Assembly: GCA_035236585.1 (NCBI GenBank)
Contig: CP141136.1
Span: 31,146,949 to 31,210,948, forward strand
Origin: Warburgia ugandensis
Taxonomy: Eukaryota; Streptophyta; Magnoliopsida; Canellales; Canellaceae
Direction: 5' to 3'
Length of the DNA: 64,000 nucleotides
The stretch's first letter is position 1. Each line of letters opens with the position of its first letter. Below the pieces are notes generated by a model. The model made no database searches. It saw only the letters and a list, made by a program, of their open reading frames with translations, and was not told where the DNA came from. Positions 28,312-40,220 of this stretch are shown here, piece after piece. Position numbers and translations under genes: made by a program.

Positions 28312-28708
28312 CTAGTCTTTCCTACTTGGATTGACTATCTTCTTTAGAATTCGCTTTATCTCCCTATTGGATACCTCTACTTGACCACTGGTCTGTAGGT
28401 GGTACAGGTTAGCTATTCTATGGTTGACACCATAGTTTTTCATTAAATTCTCAAACACTTTATTACAAAAGTGCTTTTCCCCATCACTTATTATGGCTCT
28501 TGCAATACTAAAATTTGCAAAGATATTTTCTTTTAAGAATTTTACCATGACTTTGTGGTTGTTGGTTTTATAAGGTAGAGCCTCCACCCACTTGGGCATG
28601 TAGTCTACTCCCACTAGGATGTAAAGATTTCCAAAAGAATTAGGAAAGGGACTCATGAAATCAATGCCCCAAACATCAAATGGATCTATAATAAGAATTG
28701 GGTTTAAG
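28312..28708 (-). pseudogene. OTA element A integrase core, C-proximal half
   Basis: From 28,708 down the translation is [20 protein letters not shown], then [36 protein letters not shown] and [19 protein letters not shown]. This is the retroviral integrase catalytic core. All three catalytic acidic residues are still visible: the D of WGIDF, the D of ISDG and the E of GQVEVSNRE. Integrase inserts element cDNA into the chromosome. The open frame extends to 28,845, but 28,709-28,845 belongs to an inserted LTR; the true upstream part continues at 37,601 (RCQRFGCLGRRHMMP). It is followed by a stop after NPSRKD. Confidence 0.85.
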
Positions 28709-28842
28709 TGCGATGACCTAGGTTTTTCAAATATGTTTTTGTTATTTTCTTTCAGAAGGTGGCTAGCCAAATTTGCACAAATTTTGAAAACTAAAATAGT
28801 ACAAACATTTTCTTTGAAATTCTTTAATGAAAACTCGAAAGC

Positions 28843-31800
28843 CACTTTTCACTCATATATATACATAATTTTGTATACAACATATATTTCTATTGAAATA
28901 CTCAATAGAAATTCATTTTATTGAAAATTAAAGGATCGATCTAGCGATTCACATACACAGCTCCCTTATTACAACTAATGTCCAAAATACACAAATCAAA
29001 ATACAATCCAATTTTTCTACAATCTTACATAGTCTTGGTCAACAGTATGGTCTTACTATTCCCTTGTCACATCACTTTATTCCTTTCTTTTTGTATTTAA
29101 GATATTGGAAACATTCAAACATTTTCAATATCTCAATAAGCTATACTTGGTAAGGGATTTGAGAAGTATATGGAATCATATAATTCAAAAGTACAATATT
29201 CATATTCATCATATTCCATATGAGTCAAATAATTCAATTTTCATGAACCATACCATATATGATCATTCTATCATATAATTTATCATGTAAAATCTTCTAT
29301 GATAATTCCAAACCACTCACCACTATATCGTATATATATAAATTGTAAAAAACTTTGAAAAATAGTTAATACCTCAAAACTTAATTAGACCCAGATTACA
29401 TTAGGTTGATCAATCATCCAACCCCTGATGGGAAATACCCCTTCATGGGCAATATCAGCATTTCATCATGCCATATCATAAGGCATCTTACTATGCCATG
29501 CATCATAACACAAAAATACTTGAGGACTACTATGTTGCAGCTCGATCCATAGCAGTGCACCTGGATGATTGCCAATTCACCACTAATACCATGATGGAGA
29601 ATATTATGTCACATCCACATGGGTAGACAAGACTTTCATAGTGGGGCCTTTCCATAATTGCCCCACCTGACTTTTAGCCTTTTTTAGGGCTTGGTATACA
29701 TCACTTCATCAGATTTTGGAGAGCAGGCAATCAAACCCTCATAACTCTCCTAGCATAGCATCCACAGGCCTAAGCTGGTTTAAAACAAAATCACAAGCTT
29801 CAATGCCTTTATGTAAAGTAATTCTTTTACTTATCAGACGATTTGTCTGTTCATATCATCATCCTCGTATTTTGGTATACCTATAGTGAGGATATGATCT
29901 CACTTCAATTTAGGGATCATCATTTACAATGAATGATACCCATGTTTATTTAAGTTTAAGGATAATCATTTATTGTAATTGATACCCATTTTCCTTAATC
30001 TGGTGTTCATATACAAAAAATGTTATTAAGTATTTAATACAAATGATATCCATGTCTATTATTTTCTTATCTAAGTTTAGGGGTAATCATTTTTTATAAA
30101 CACTTTTCACTCACACACACATATATATATATATACATAATTTTGTATACAACATATATTTCTACTGAAATACTCAATAGAAATTCATTTCATTGAATTT
30201 TACAAGATCGATCTAGCGACTCACATACACAGCTCCCTTATTACAACTAATGTCCAAAATATACAAATCAAAATACAATCCAATCTTTCTAAGATCTTAC
30301 ATAGTCTTGGTCAACGGTATGGTCTTCGTATTCCCTTGTCACATCACTTCATTCCTTTATTTTTGTATTTAAGATATTGTAAACATTCAAACATTTTCAA
30401 TATCTCAATAAGCTATACTTGGTAAGGGATTTGAGAAGTATATGGAATCATGTAATTCAAAAGTACAATATTCATATTCATCATATTCCATATGAGTCAA
30501 ATAATTCAATTTTCATGAACCATACCATATATGATCATTCTATCATATAATTTATCATGTAAAATCTTCTATGATAATTCCAAACCACTCACCATTATAT
30601 CGTATATATATAAATTGTAAAAAACTTTGAAAAATAGTTCATACCTCAAAACTTAATCAGACCCAGATTACATTAGGTTGGTCAATCATCCAACCTCTGA
30701 TGGGAAATACCCCTTCATGGGCAATATCAGCATTTCAGCATGCCATATCATAAGGCATCTTACTATGCCATGCATCATAACACAAAAATACTTGAGGACT
30801 ACTATGTTGCAGCTCGATCCATAGCAGTGCACCTGGATGACTGCCAATTCACCACTAATACCACGATGGGGAATATTATGTCACATCCACATGGGCAGAC
30901 AAGACACTCAGAGTGGGGCCTTTCCATAATTGCCCCACTTGACTTTTAGCCTTTTTTAGGGCTTGGTATACATCACTTCATCAGATTTTGGAGAGCAGGC
31001 AGTCAAACCCTCATAACTCTCCTAGCATAGCATCCCCAGGCCTAAGCTGGTTTAAAACAAAATCACAAGCTTTAATGCCTTTATGTAAAGTAATTCTTTT
31101 ACTTATCAGACGATTTGTCTGTTCATATCATCATCCTCGTATTTTGGTGTACTTATATTGAGGATATGATCTCACTTCAATTTAGGGATCATCATTTACA
31201 ATGAATGATACACATGTTTATTTATGTTTAAGGATAATCATTTATTGTAAATGATACCCATTTTCCTTAATCTGGTGTTCATATACAAAAAATGTTATTA
31301 AGTATTTAATACAAATGATATCCATGTTTTTTATTTTCTTATCTAAGTTTAGGGGTAATCATTTTTTATAAACACTTTTCACTCATATATATATATATAC
31401 ATAATTTTGTATACAACATATATTTGTACTAAAATACTCAATAGAAATTCATTTTATTGAAAATTATAGGATCGATCTAGCGATTCACATACACAGCTCC
31501 CTTATTACAACTAATGTCCAAAATACACAAATCAAAATACAATCCAATCTTTATACAATCTTACATAATCTTGGTCAACGGTATGGTCTTTGTATTCCCT
31601 TGTCACATCACTTCATTCCTTTGTTTTTGTATTTAAGATATTGTAAGCATTTAAACATTTTTAATATCTCAATAAGCTATACTTGGTAAGGGATTTAAGA
31701 AGTATATGGAATCATATAATTCAAAAGTACAATATTCATATTCATCATATTCCATATGAGTCAAATAATTCAATTTTCATGAACCATACCATATATGATC

Positions 31801-32660
31801 ATTCTATCATATAATTTATCATGTAAAATCTTCTATGATAATTCCAAACCACTCACCACTACATTGTATATATGTATATATATAAATTGTAAAAAACTTT
31901 GAAAAATAGTTAATACCCCAAAACTTAATCATACCCAGATTACATTAGGTTGATCAATCATCCAACCTCTCATGGGAAATACCCCTTCATGGGCAATATC
32001 AGCATTTCATCATGCCATATCATAAGGCATCTCACTATGCCATGCATCATAACACAAAAATACTTGAGGACTACTATGTTGGAGCTCGATCCATAGCAGT
32101 GCACCTGGATGACTACTAATTCACCACTAAAACTACGATGGAGAATATTATGTCACGTCCACATGGGTAGACAAGACTTTCATAGTGGGGCCTTTCCATA
32201 ATTGCCCCACCTAACTTTTAGCCTTTTTTAGGGCTTGGTATACATCACTTCATTAGATTTTGGAGAGCAGGCAATCAAACCCTCATAACTCTCCTAGTAT
32301 AGCATCCGCAGGCCTAAGCTGGTTTAAAACAAAATCACAAGCTTCAATGCCTTTATGTAAAGTAATTCTTTTACTTATCAGACGATTTGTCTGTTCATAT
32401 CATCATCCTCGTATTTTGGTATACTTATATTGAGGATATGATCTCACTTCAATTTAGGGATCATCATTTACAATGAATGATATGCATGTTTATTTATGTT
32501 TAAGGATAATCATTTATTGTAAATGATACCCATTTTCCTTAATCTGGTGTTCATATACAAAAAATGTTATTAAGTATTTAATACAAATGATATCCATGTC
32601 TATTATTTTCTTATCTAAGTTTAGGGGTAATCATTTTTTATAAACACTTTTCACTCATAC

Positions 32661-32737
<77 letters not shown>

Positions 32738-33980
32738 ATTTTGTATGCAACATATATTTCTACTGAAATACTCAATAGAAATTCATTTTATTGAAAATTA
32801 CAGGATCGATCTAGCAATTCACATACACAGCTCCCCTATTACAACTAATGTCCAAAATACACAAATCAAAATACAATCCAATCTTTCTACAATCTTACAT
32901 AGTCTTGGTCAACGGTATGGTCTTCGTATTCCCTTGTCACATCACTTCATTCCTTTGTTTTTGTATTTAAGATATTGTAAGCATTCAAACATTTTCAATA
33001 TCTCAATAAGCTATACTTGGTAAGGGATTTAAGAAGTATATGGAATCATATAATTCAAAAGTACAATATTCATATTCATCATATTCCATATGAGTTAAAT
33101 AATTCAATTTTCATGAACCATACCATATATGATCATTCTATCATATAATTTATCATGTAAAATCTTCTATGATAATTCCAAACCACTCACCACTACATCG
33201 TATATATGTAGATATATAAATTGTAAAAAACTTTGAAAAATAGTTAATACCTCAAAACTTAATCAGACCCAGATTACATTAGGTTGGTCAATCATCCAAC
33301 CTCTGATGGGAAATACCCCTTCATGGGCAATATCAGCATTTCAGCATGCCATATCATAAGGCATCTTACTATGCCATGCATCATAACACAAAAATACTTG
33401 AGGACTACTATGTTGCAGCTCGATCCATAGCAGTGCACCTGGATGACTGCCAATTCACCACTAATACCACGATGGAGAATATTATGTCACGTCCACATGG
33501 GCAGACAAGACTTTCAATAGTGGGGCCTTTCCATAATTGCCCCACCTGACTTTTAGCCTTTTTTAGGGCTTGGTATACATCACTTCATCAGATTTTGGAG
33601 AGCAGGCAGTCAAACCCTCATAACTCTCCTAGTATAGCATCCCCAGGCCTAAGCTGGTTTAAAACAAAATCACAAGCTTCAATGCCTTTATGTAAAGTAA
33701 TTCTTTTACTTATCAGACGATTTGTCTTTTCATATCATCATCCTCGTATTTTGGTATACTTATATTAAGGATATGATCTCACTTCAATTTAGGGATCATC
33801 ATTTACAATGAATGATACCCATGTTTATTTAAGTTTAAGGATAATCATTTATTGTAAATGATACCCATTTTCCTTAATCTGGTGTTCATATACAAAAAAA
33901 TGTTATTAAGTATTTAATACAAATGATATCCATGTCTATTATTTTCTTATCTAAGTTTAGGGGTAATCATTTTTTATAAA
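28843..33980. repeat. Four tandem copies of a ~1.27-kb unit
   Basis: Units start at 28,843, 30,101, 31,373 and 32,645 ('cacttttcactca...cataattttgta.acaacatatattt') and each ends with 'gtttaggggtaatcattttttataaa'. Spacing is 1,258, 1,272 and 1,272 bp. The last unit, about 1,336 bp, is longer through an AT/AC microsatellite. Units are nearly identical by eye, so amplification is recent. Part of each unit ('ttagggcttggtatacatcac...gcaggcaatcaaaccctcataactctcctagcatagcatccacaggcc') is recognisably related to 23,150-23,230 of the inner LTR. A 57-69 codon ORF recurs in the units; see rejected items. Confidence 0.95.
32661..32734. repeat. (AT)n-(AC)n compound microsatellite
   Basis: AT repeats (32,661-32,685) pass into AC repeats (32,687-32,734) at the start of tandem unit 4. 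The other units carry only short TA/CA runs there. Confidence 0.95.
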
Positions 33981-34919
33981 TGACACCCAAGTATTAATCA
34001 TATATTTAACCTACTTTAAATAAGTTATTTGTATCTCATATTCATCAATATTAATCAATTGCAACTAAGCATGCTATCATTCTTATGAATTCACAAAACA
34101 TGTAATAATTAACTTCTATAATTTTATACATAGTCAAAATAACAATTAATTTCATAAGATCATGCTGATTACATTGATCTTGTAAAGTCATGCATTCTTA
34201 AGGTTCCACCTACCCTATCCCACTCTTTAAGATCTTTTGCGATCTTGATCAACGTATGTAATCTGTAAATCCATACATACTGCCATTATTTATAATAACT
34301 TGAATAATCTTATATTTATCTTTCTTTGATCATGTCTATGTTCTTTGTCTGATCAATTCATTCATGTCCTTTGATCATTCTAGATGTCGTTCACCTATAC
34401 AGTCTATCTCTTTTAGGTAGTATTGCGAACTATTGACCTACAAATCTGATGGTTAGAATAATCTTTTAATTTGTCAGATCTAAGTATTTTCTATTCCTAA
34501 GTCTTTATATGCATCTATTTGATCTTCATCTTTATGGATCCTTTGATCAACATTTCAAAGTTGTTGATCAAGATGAAAGGCTTAGATTCTATATTATCTA
34601 GTTTATCTTTGATCTAAGATTGATCTTTTGATCATCCCTAAGGAGGATGATCTTAGTTCTCTTCCTTGAATCATATTTTATCAAGGGTTTGGATTATCTA
34701 ACCTAATGATCTAAATTTAATCTAAAACACATATTAATTAAAAAACACAATATTATGATTCTTTTATTGTTCTTAATCATTCAAGATCTCGTTGATCTTG
34801 TTATATCATAATTATCTTGTTTAAGGTTTTTAATTTGATTTGGTAATTTCTTGCCTTTTTATGTTCTTATTATTAATAATCAACCAATTACTGTTTTACT
34901 AGTTGAAGTGGTTTATTTC
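33981..34919. other. Non-coding part of the giant LTR after the array
   Basis: AT-rich sequence with many 'gatc'-containing words (for example 'gatcttttgatca', 'ttgatcaagat') and no ORF or repeat array. Confidence 0.4.
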
Positions 34920-35330
34920 TTTCTAAATCTAAACTGCTGCTTCTTATGTTAGGATTGTCTAATGCGTAGTAGTTAAAGTTTGCTTAAAGAGTGGTTAATA
35001 TAATCCTTATGTAAGGAGGCGTTTAGATCTCACAAATGTTAACAAAAGGCAAGGATAAAGCACTTGGCTCTTGTATACCCCCATAACCACAATGTTTAGA
35101 GTCCACTAGAGTGGCACTAGCTCAACCTTCTACAAGGTTCCTACGAGCATTTTACCCTATGACCTCTTTCTACTTGATTTCAATTTAAATCCATAAACAT
35201 TAATGTCATTCACGGATGTTCATTATTCTCCTAAGTTGGCCAAGGAAATGGTGACCCATTCCTTATATTGTCCTATTAACTATAGCCCTTATTAACATTA
35301 AGTCCATGTCCTTCATTTATTGCAATGTTC
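34920..35330 (-). repeat. Block homologous to OTA element leaders, inside the giant LTR
   Basis: The block is colinear with 41,936-42,305 (element A leader) and 59,865-60,200 (element B leader). Shared pieces in order are 'gtggttaatataat.ctt.....aggag/aggcgt.tagatctca', 'taaccacaatg', 'gagtggca', 'ccta.gag', 'tctttctacttgatttcaatttaaat', 'aagttggccaaggaa.tggtga' and 'cccttattaacattaa'. Two different LTR element groups therefore share this non-coding module. Confidence 0.7.
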
Positions 35331-37595
35331 ATGAAGATCTATATTTCAATGTAATTTACATAACATGAATATTAAAGCATAAATGAATTTAACAAATAAA
35401 TCTACTAATAAATAATAGACATTTAAACTAAAATTTAATAATTCATATGCACATGTAAACACATCATAATTCCAAAGATCATCTTTGATTTCTATTCATT
35501 AAATTTAGGGTTTTTCATCCCATTAGGGGTTTAGATCTTGATCTTTGTCATTTTTGTCAGATCTAACACATAACCTCATATGATCTCATCACTAGATCAT
35601 TGATATATCTCATCAACTAGATCTAATCATTCTTGATCCAACTAATCAAGAAGATTTTTAGAATTTTTATCACAATTAAAGGTATAGATCTCAATCTTTC
35701 CCATATCACCAACATCTGACCCGTCATTTCATATGATCTCAACCTTTGATCATCAGTATATCTCATTCACAATGTCTGGTCATTCTTGATCAAATTGACC
35801 AAGAAGATTATTAAGCAATTTTAGAGTTTTAATTACATTTAAGGGTCTAGATCTCAAAATTTCTCAAATCAGATGCATCTAAAACATCAATTCATGTGAT
35901 TTAAATGTTATATTATCAATATAACTATTTCACAAAAATTTTCATATATCAAAACCTGATTTTTTTTATTAGTTTAATAGATTCCCCTCATCACAAGGAA
36001 TTCATAGCATCTTTCAGATCTATTTTTGGAGCTAAAATGATCTCTGAATTAAATAATTAAGTTCTCAAGCATAATATGAATGGTCCAGATCTGATCCGAC
36101 CATTGAGGGTGTGGGGATGATCAGCGGCCTGCGTCTCCATCGCGAAGATGTAGATGGTGTCATTCTGCACCACCTGGCTATTCGCACGGCATACATACGC
36201 ATGGAGCGTCCCTACTTGCGTTTCGCTTTAGCGTTCCGAGGGCAACCAACGGAGATTCGTTGAGATGGTCAGATCTTGACTATCGGATCGACCATCTCTA
36301 GATCACCCTTAATCATAACATATTAATGTCTAGGATAAACCCTCCCATGGTTTTTGGGTCTCAACAATCCATTTAATGGCTAAAAATTTTCTTCTAAGCC
36401 GTCCATGATGGGGATCTCAACCCTTGTTGCCGGATTTGTTGTTTCTAATGGATCCATGGCCGGGGAGATTCAGGGACGCTGGAAACCTAAAAAGGAATGC
36501 TGAAATGAAGAAGGGGAAGATGGGAAATGGCCTACTTGGTTCGACTAGTGAAGAAAATTCACCGGAGAAGAGAAAAATACTAGAAAAGAAAACCTTAGAT
36601 GCGTCGAAAAATATATAGGTGAAATAACTTTGGTGCTGTTGCTGGAGATGGAGGGAAACCATAGGGGAAATGCTTCACTGATAGTCGCCAACAAGTTCAC
36701 TAATCTTAATTGAATGGATAATGGTAGGTCTTGCCAAAATTTGAAATTTTCTTGCCAGAGACAGAGCTAATGCTGATGCTTGATAGTCAATTGATTTTTT
36801 GCGATGATCCAACTAGTGGATCATTCCACAAAGATAGGGCTTTTGCAGATCATCCCAGTAAGAATCGATTTAACAGTGTAAATCTCTAAAAACATGGCTG
36901 GAATTGATTCCTAATTGAATTAGGGTTTCCTAGGCAGAAACCTTAGTTTATCAGGGATGATGCACCCTTGAACACACCCGATGACAGACATGAGATTGTC
37001 TGTCAAGTGCGTCTAGTGACACGCCTTAGGGGAAAAATAAAAGAAAGAGAAAGAAGAAGTAATTGGGGGAGAAGGAGTAGATTTGAGCTGAAACTTTAGA
37101 GAAGTCTAAGGCACTTTGTGGCTAATTAAATGAAGATTTTGGAGAATTTTAGGAGCTATTTATAGGCAGTTTTGAGAATTTTTTATTAATTTCCTATAAT
37201 AATGATGTTTTTTTACTTTTTGTTATTTTAATGGTGAGTGGAGCTTCTACTACCACCTCCTCCTCCACTTCTAGCTGATAGAGGAGTGAGCCATCATTGC
37301 ATGACAACAGCTCTTTTCTGACTTTGTGGGCCCCATAATAAGGTGAAGTGATTGTTTTGCACTTTTAATTACAAAAACAGAGAAAATATAGATTTTTCAT
37401 CTAAAATCACAATTTAGCGTACTTATAGTCATTTGAATTGATTTTTTGAGCATTTCAAATATCTATGTCGTAAACCTTGATTTTTTCTCTATAAAAATGA
37501 GTTTTCTCGAAACTTCAATTTCCAATTCTGTTTTCAAAATTTCAACATCTAATTTTTAATAATTCAAATATATTTATAAAATTGGGGTTGTTACA
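35331..37595 (-). other. Promoter-side part of the giant LTR
   Basis: There is no coding sequence. A GC-richer segment lies at 36,110-36,250. A perfect 7-bp stem GACAGAC/GTCTGTC lies at 36,983-37,004. The TATA core CTATAAATAG is on the - strand (37,156-37,165), about 430 bp from the - strand start at 37,595, the same spacing as in the inner LTR. The two complementary short ORFs at 36,417-36,662 have no motif and are rejected. Confidence 0.5.
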
Positions 37596-37600
37596 TTGAG

Positions 37601-38049
37601 GGCATCATATGTCTTCTTCCTAGGCAACCAAATCTTTGGCACCTCACATATGTTGTGTAGTAAGCATGTGCTTCCTTAAATATGGTAGGCAAATAAAAAT
37701 CACTCTGTAAAATTTTTGTAGCTATCTTTCTCGAGCTAAATGGGCCCCCACATACATGATCATGAAAAAAGGAGATGATTTGATTTTTTCATTATCTAGT
37801 ATGCATCTCCTAATCACTTGATCAGGACAGTAGTTGAATAAGTATGGGTAGTCCCAAGTAAAAATATTAAACAAGAAAACTAACATTGCCATTATACCAA
37901 GACAACTGGGAAATATTCAATAACTATTTATCCAGGAAGGATTTAGTTATAGGCATGTGATCACTAGTATGCTCCACCACTAGTCTAGATAAGTGATTTG
38001 CTAAATCATTTTTGGCACCTTTCTTGTCCCTAATTTCTAAGCCAAACTC
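37601..38049 (-). pseudogene. OTA element A integrase zinc-binding region
   Basis: From the RNase H end leftward, translation gives VIRRCILDNEKIKS, then FFMIMYVGAHLARERKLQKFYRVIF. The end near 37,601-37,645 reads RCQRFGCLGRRHMMP, matching the 'H...H...C..CQR.G.I.RR..MPL' N-terminal domain of OTA integrases. It continues directly into 28,708 (NPILIID) once the giant LTR is removed. Several zinc ligands are lost and stops are present. Confidence 0.7.
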
Positions 38050-39265
38050 TTATAGCAGTAGTATCCAATGGATCAACTTAGATTTCATATCTTTTTTGTA
38101 AAGGAGGTACTTTAAAGCCACGTGATCTAAGTACACTATAACTTTAGACCCTAACAAGTAAGGTCTAAACTTATCCAAAGCAAACACTGTGGCTAACAAC
38201 TCTTTCTCTGTGGTCAAATAATTGAGTTGCGCATCATTTAGTATTTTACTAACATGATATATTACATGGGGAAGTTTATTAATGTGCTGCCTCAAAACAG
38301 CCCTAGTGGCATAATCCGACGCATGACACATTATCTCAAAAGGTGCATTCCAATCTGGTGGTTGGATAATGGGTATAGAAGTCAACTAGACCTTGAGTTA
38401 CTCAAATGCTTTCTTACAATCCTCATCAAAGTAAAAAATGCTCTCCTTTGTAATTAAATTACAGAGGGGCTTGGCAATTTTGCTAAAATCCTTGACGAAG
38501 CATTTGTAAAAGCCAGCATGTCTTAAGGAGCAGATTTTCTTCACCGTCCTTGGTGGAGGAAGGGTAGTTATTAAATTCACTTTTTCCTTATTGATTTCTA
38601 TCCCATTGGGTGATATTATGTGGCCTAAAAGTATCCCACTTTGTACCATAAAATGGCACTTTTCCTAGTTTAAAACAAGAATTTTCTCCTAACACCTTGC
38701 TAGAACTAACTTTAAGTGGTGTAGCCACTCATCAAATGATGACCCAAGTAAGAAGTCATCCATAAACACCTCAAGAAACCTTTATGCCATATGAAAGAAA
38801 ATTTTCAACATATACATTTGAAATGTAGCTGGAGCATTACAAAGCCCAAAAGGTATACATCAATAAGTGAAGGTTCTAAAGGAGCAGGCTGACGTGGTCT
38901 TCTATTAATCCTCTGGTGCTATAGGAATTTGGTTATAATCAAAATATCCATCCAAAAAATAGTAATAGCTATGTTTGACTAACCTCTCTAGCATTTGGGC
39001 AATGGAAGGTAGAGGAAAGTGATCTTTCCTTATGGCTATGTTCAATTTTCGATAGTCAGTGCAAACTCACCACCTGGTAGTCATGCAGGTGGGCACTAAC
39101 TCATTATCCTTATTTTTTACTATCGTGATCCCAAATTTCTTGGATATAATCTAAACGGGGATGAACTAAGTACTGTCAGAGATAGGATATATAATGCCGA
39201 CATCTAAAAGCTTTAGGGCTTCATCTCCAACCACATCCTTCATGTGGGGATTAAGTCATCTTTGA
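38050..39265 (-). pseudogene. OTA element A reverse transcriptase-RNase H
   Basis: Read right to left, RT blocks are weak near 39,000-39,265. RFLEVFMDDFLLGSSFDEWLHHL (about 38,715-38,790) then contains the FMDD catalytic pair. VQSGILLGHIISPNGIEINKEK (38,585-38,648) is the thumb region. RNase H follows at 38,050-38,385: [25 protein letters not shown], where the first catalytic Asp is replaced by His (MCHAS for MCDAS), then [32 protein letters not shown] stop separates the RNase H part from the RT thumb (38,386-38,397). This enzyme makes element cDNA in intact relatives. Confidence 0.85.
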
Positions 39266-39271
39266 GTTTCT

Positions 39272-39868
39272 CTAAAAGGTTTTGCATTTTTTTTTTAGGT
39301 GTATCCTATGCATGTAGATGGATGGACTAATCCCTTTTATGTTTGCTATCGTCCACCTTAGACCAGTTTTATGTTCCTTAAGAACATCTAAAAGCTTACC
39401 CTCCTCTTCATTATCTAAATCTAATGCTATTATCACATGTAAGGTTTCATTTGGGCCTAGGTATGAATATTTCAAGTTGTCAAGTAAGGGTTTTAAGTCC
39501 AGAGATGCTGGTTGCTCCATTGAGGGTATCGGGACAGATTTTGAAGGTGGGAGTGGTTCCACACAAGGACCCCACTTGGAGGTAACCATGATTGGAGCAA
39601 CCTCTAGAAGGTTGTTTACCTTCTCAATAGACATGTCTATATCAAACTCTTCATTAAAGCATATGAGACAAGCCTCTAGTGGGTCAAAGATGATCAATGG
39701 TGGATGAATGTCATTAATTAGACTCTCATACAAATTGACCTTGCAAGAATCATCAAGGTCTAAATGTTGTTGATCAGTGTTAAATATATTTAGATTAACT
39801 TTCATGTTGATGAATAACAATTTCATTACACCATTCCTACATTTAATAATGGAATTAGATGTTGCCAA
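39272..39868 (-). pseudogene. OTA element A pol segment between protease and RT
   Basis: This is an open stretch of 198 codons, the longest intact piece of this element. DPLEACLICFNEEFD leads to LDLKPLLDNLKYSYLGPNET, then LDVLKEHKTGLRWTIANIKGISPSIYMHRI. This is the conserved acidic linker that precedes RT in Athila-like elements ('LP..LKY.FLG...T.PVI....LL.VL..HK.AIGWTI.DIKGI.P..C.H.I'). Just downstream the frame breaks. The ORF on the opposite strand (39,318-39,707) is a shadow. Confidence 0.85.
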
Positions 39869-39895
39869 GAATGGACATCCAAGGATGATTGAAAT

Positions 39896-40174
39896 CTAAC
39901 TACCTAGATCAAATATAGCTTGGGTGTCTAGTACAATGAAGTCAAATGGGTAATAGAACTGGTCCACCTGTATTAAGATATCTTCAGCCAAACCACAGGA
40001 TATCTTGATAGATCTATTTGATAATTGCAGCATGGTAGTGGTTGTTTTTAACTCACCGAGTCTTAGTTGCTCATAGATAGAGCATGGCATCAAGTTAACA
40101 CTCGCCCCTAGGTTAAGCAATGCCCTATCTATGAGCAACTTCGGTGGGGTTTTGTGTAGGAAATGGTAGGACAC
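39896..40174 (-). pseudogene. OTA element A aspartic protease
   Basis: It contains DRALLNLGASVNLMPCSIYEQL, in which the catalytic D-L-G-A of the family reads N-L-G-A, so the catalytic Asp is lost. LQLSNRSIKISCGLAEDILIQVDQFYYPFDFIVLD follows, matching the 'L.LADRS...P.G..EDVLV.V..F.FP.DF.VLD' signature of OTA proteases. It lies between the gag end and the pol linker as expected. Confidence 0.85.
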
Positions 40175-40220
40175 CCTAGATCTCTAAACTTTGGTGGGGT
40201 TTTGTGTTGAATCAAAGAGC

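Larger units (their letters stand above)
28709..37595 (-). mobile_element. 8.9-kb non-coding insertion, giant solo LTR of the TGTGAC...TTACA group
   Basis: The left end TGCGATGACCTAGGTTTTTC and right end AATTGGGGTTGTTACA match the ends of the LTRs at 19,719 and 22,164. It splits the element A integrase exactly, with flanks TTAAG (28,704-28,708) and TTGAG (37,596-37,600), a near-perfect 5-bp target duplication. It contains a 4-copy tandem array, a block related to OTA leaders, a short GC-rich segment (36,110-36,250), a small hairpin and a TATA. I found no gag, pol, primer site or second internal LTR, so a solo LTR is the simplest reading. At 8,887 bp it is about three times its relatives. A non-autonomous element is the alternative. 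Confidence 0.7.

Noticed and set aside
29460-33549. Short ORF (MPYHKASYYAMHH...) recurring in the 1.27-kb units
   Set aside because: It recurs because the DNA unit is duplicated. Its length and end differ between units through small changes, there is no known motif, and no substitution pattern favours coding.
28843-33980. CRISPR array or centromeric satellite
   Set aside because: Units are over 1.2 kb with no spacer structure, in plant DNA, with only four copies inside one inserted element. This is a local tandem amplification, not evidence of a satellite array.
39318-39707. 129-codon + strand ORF
   Set aside because: It is the antisense shadow of the conserved pol linker on the - strand.
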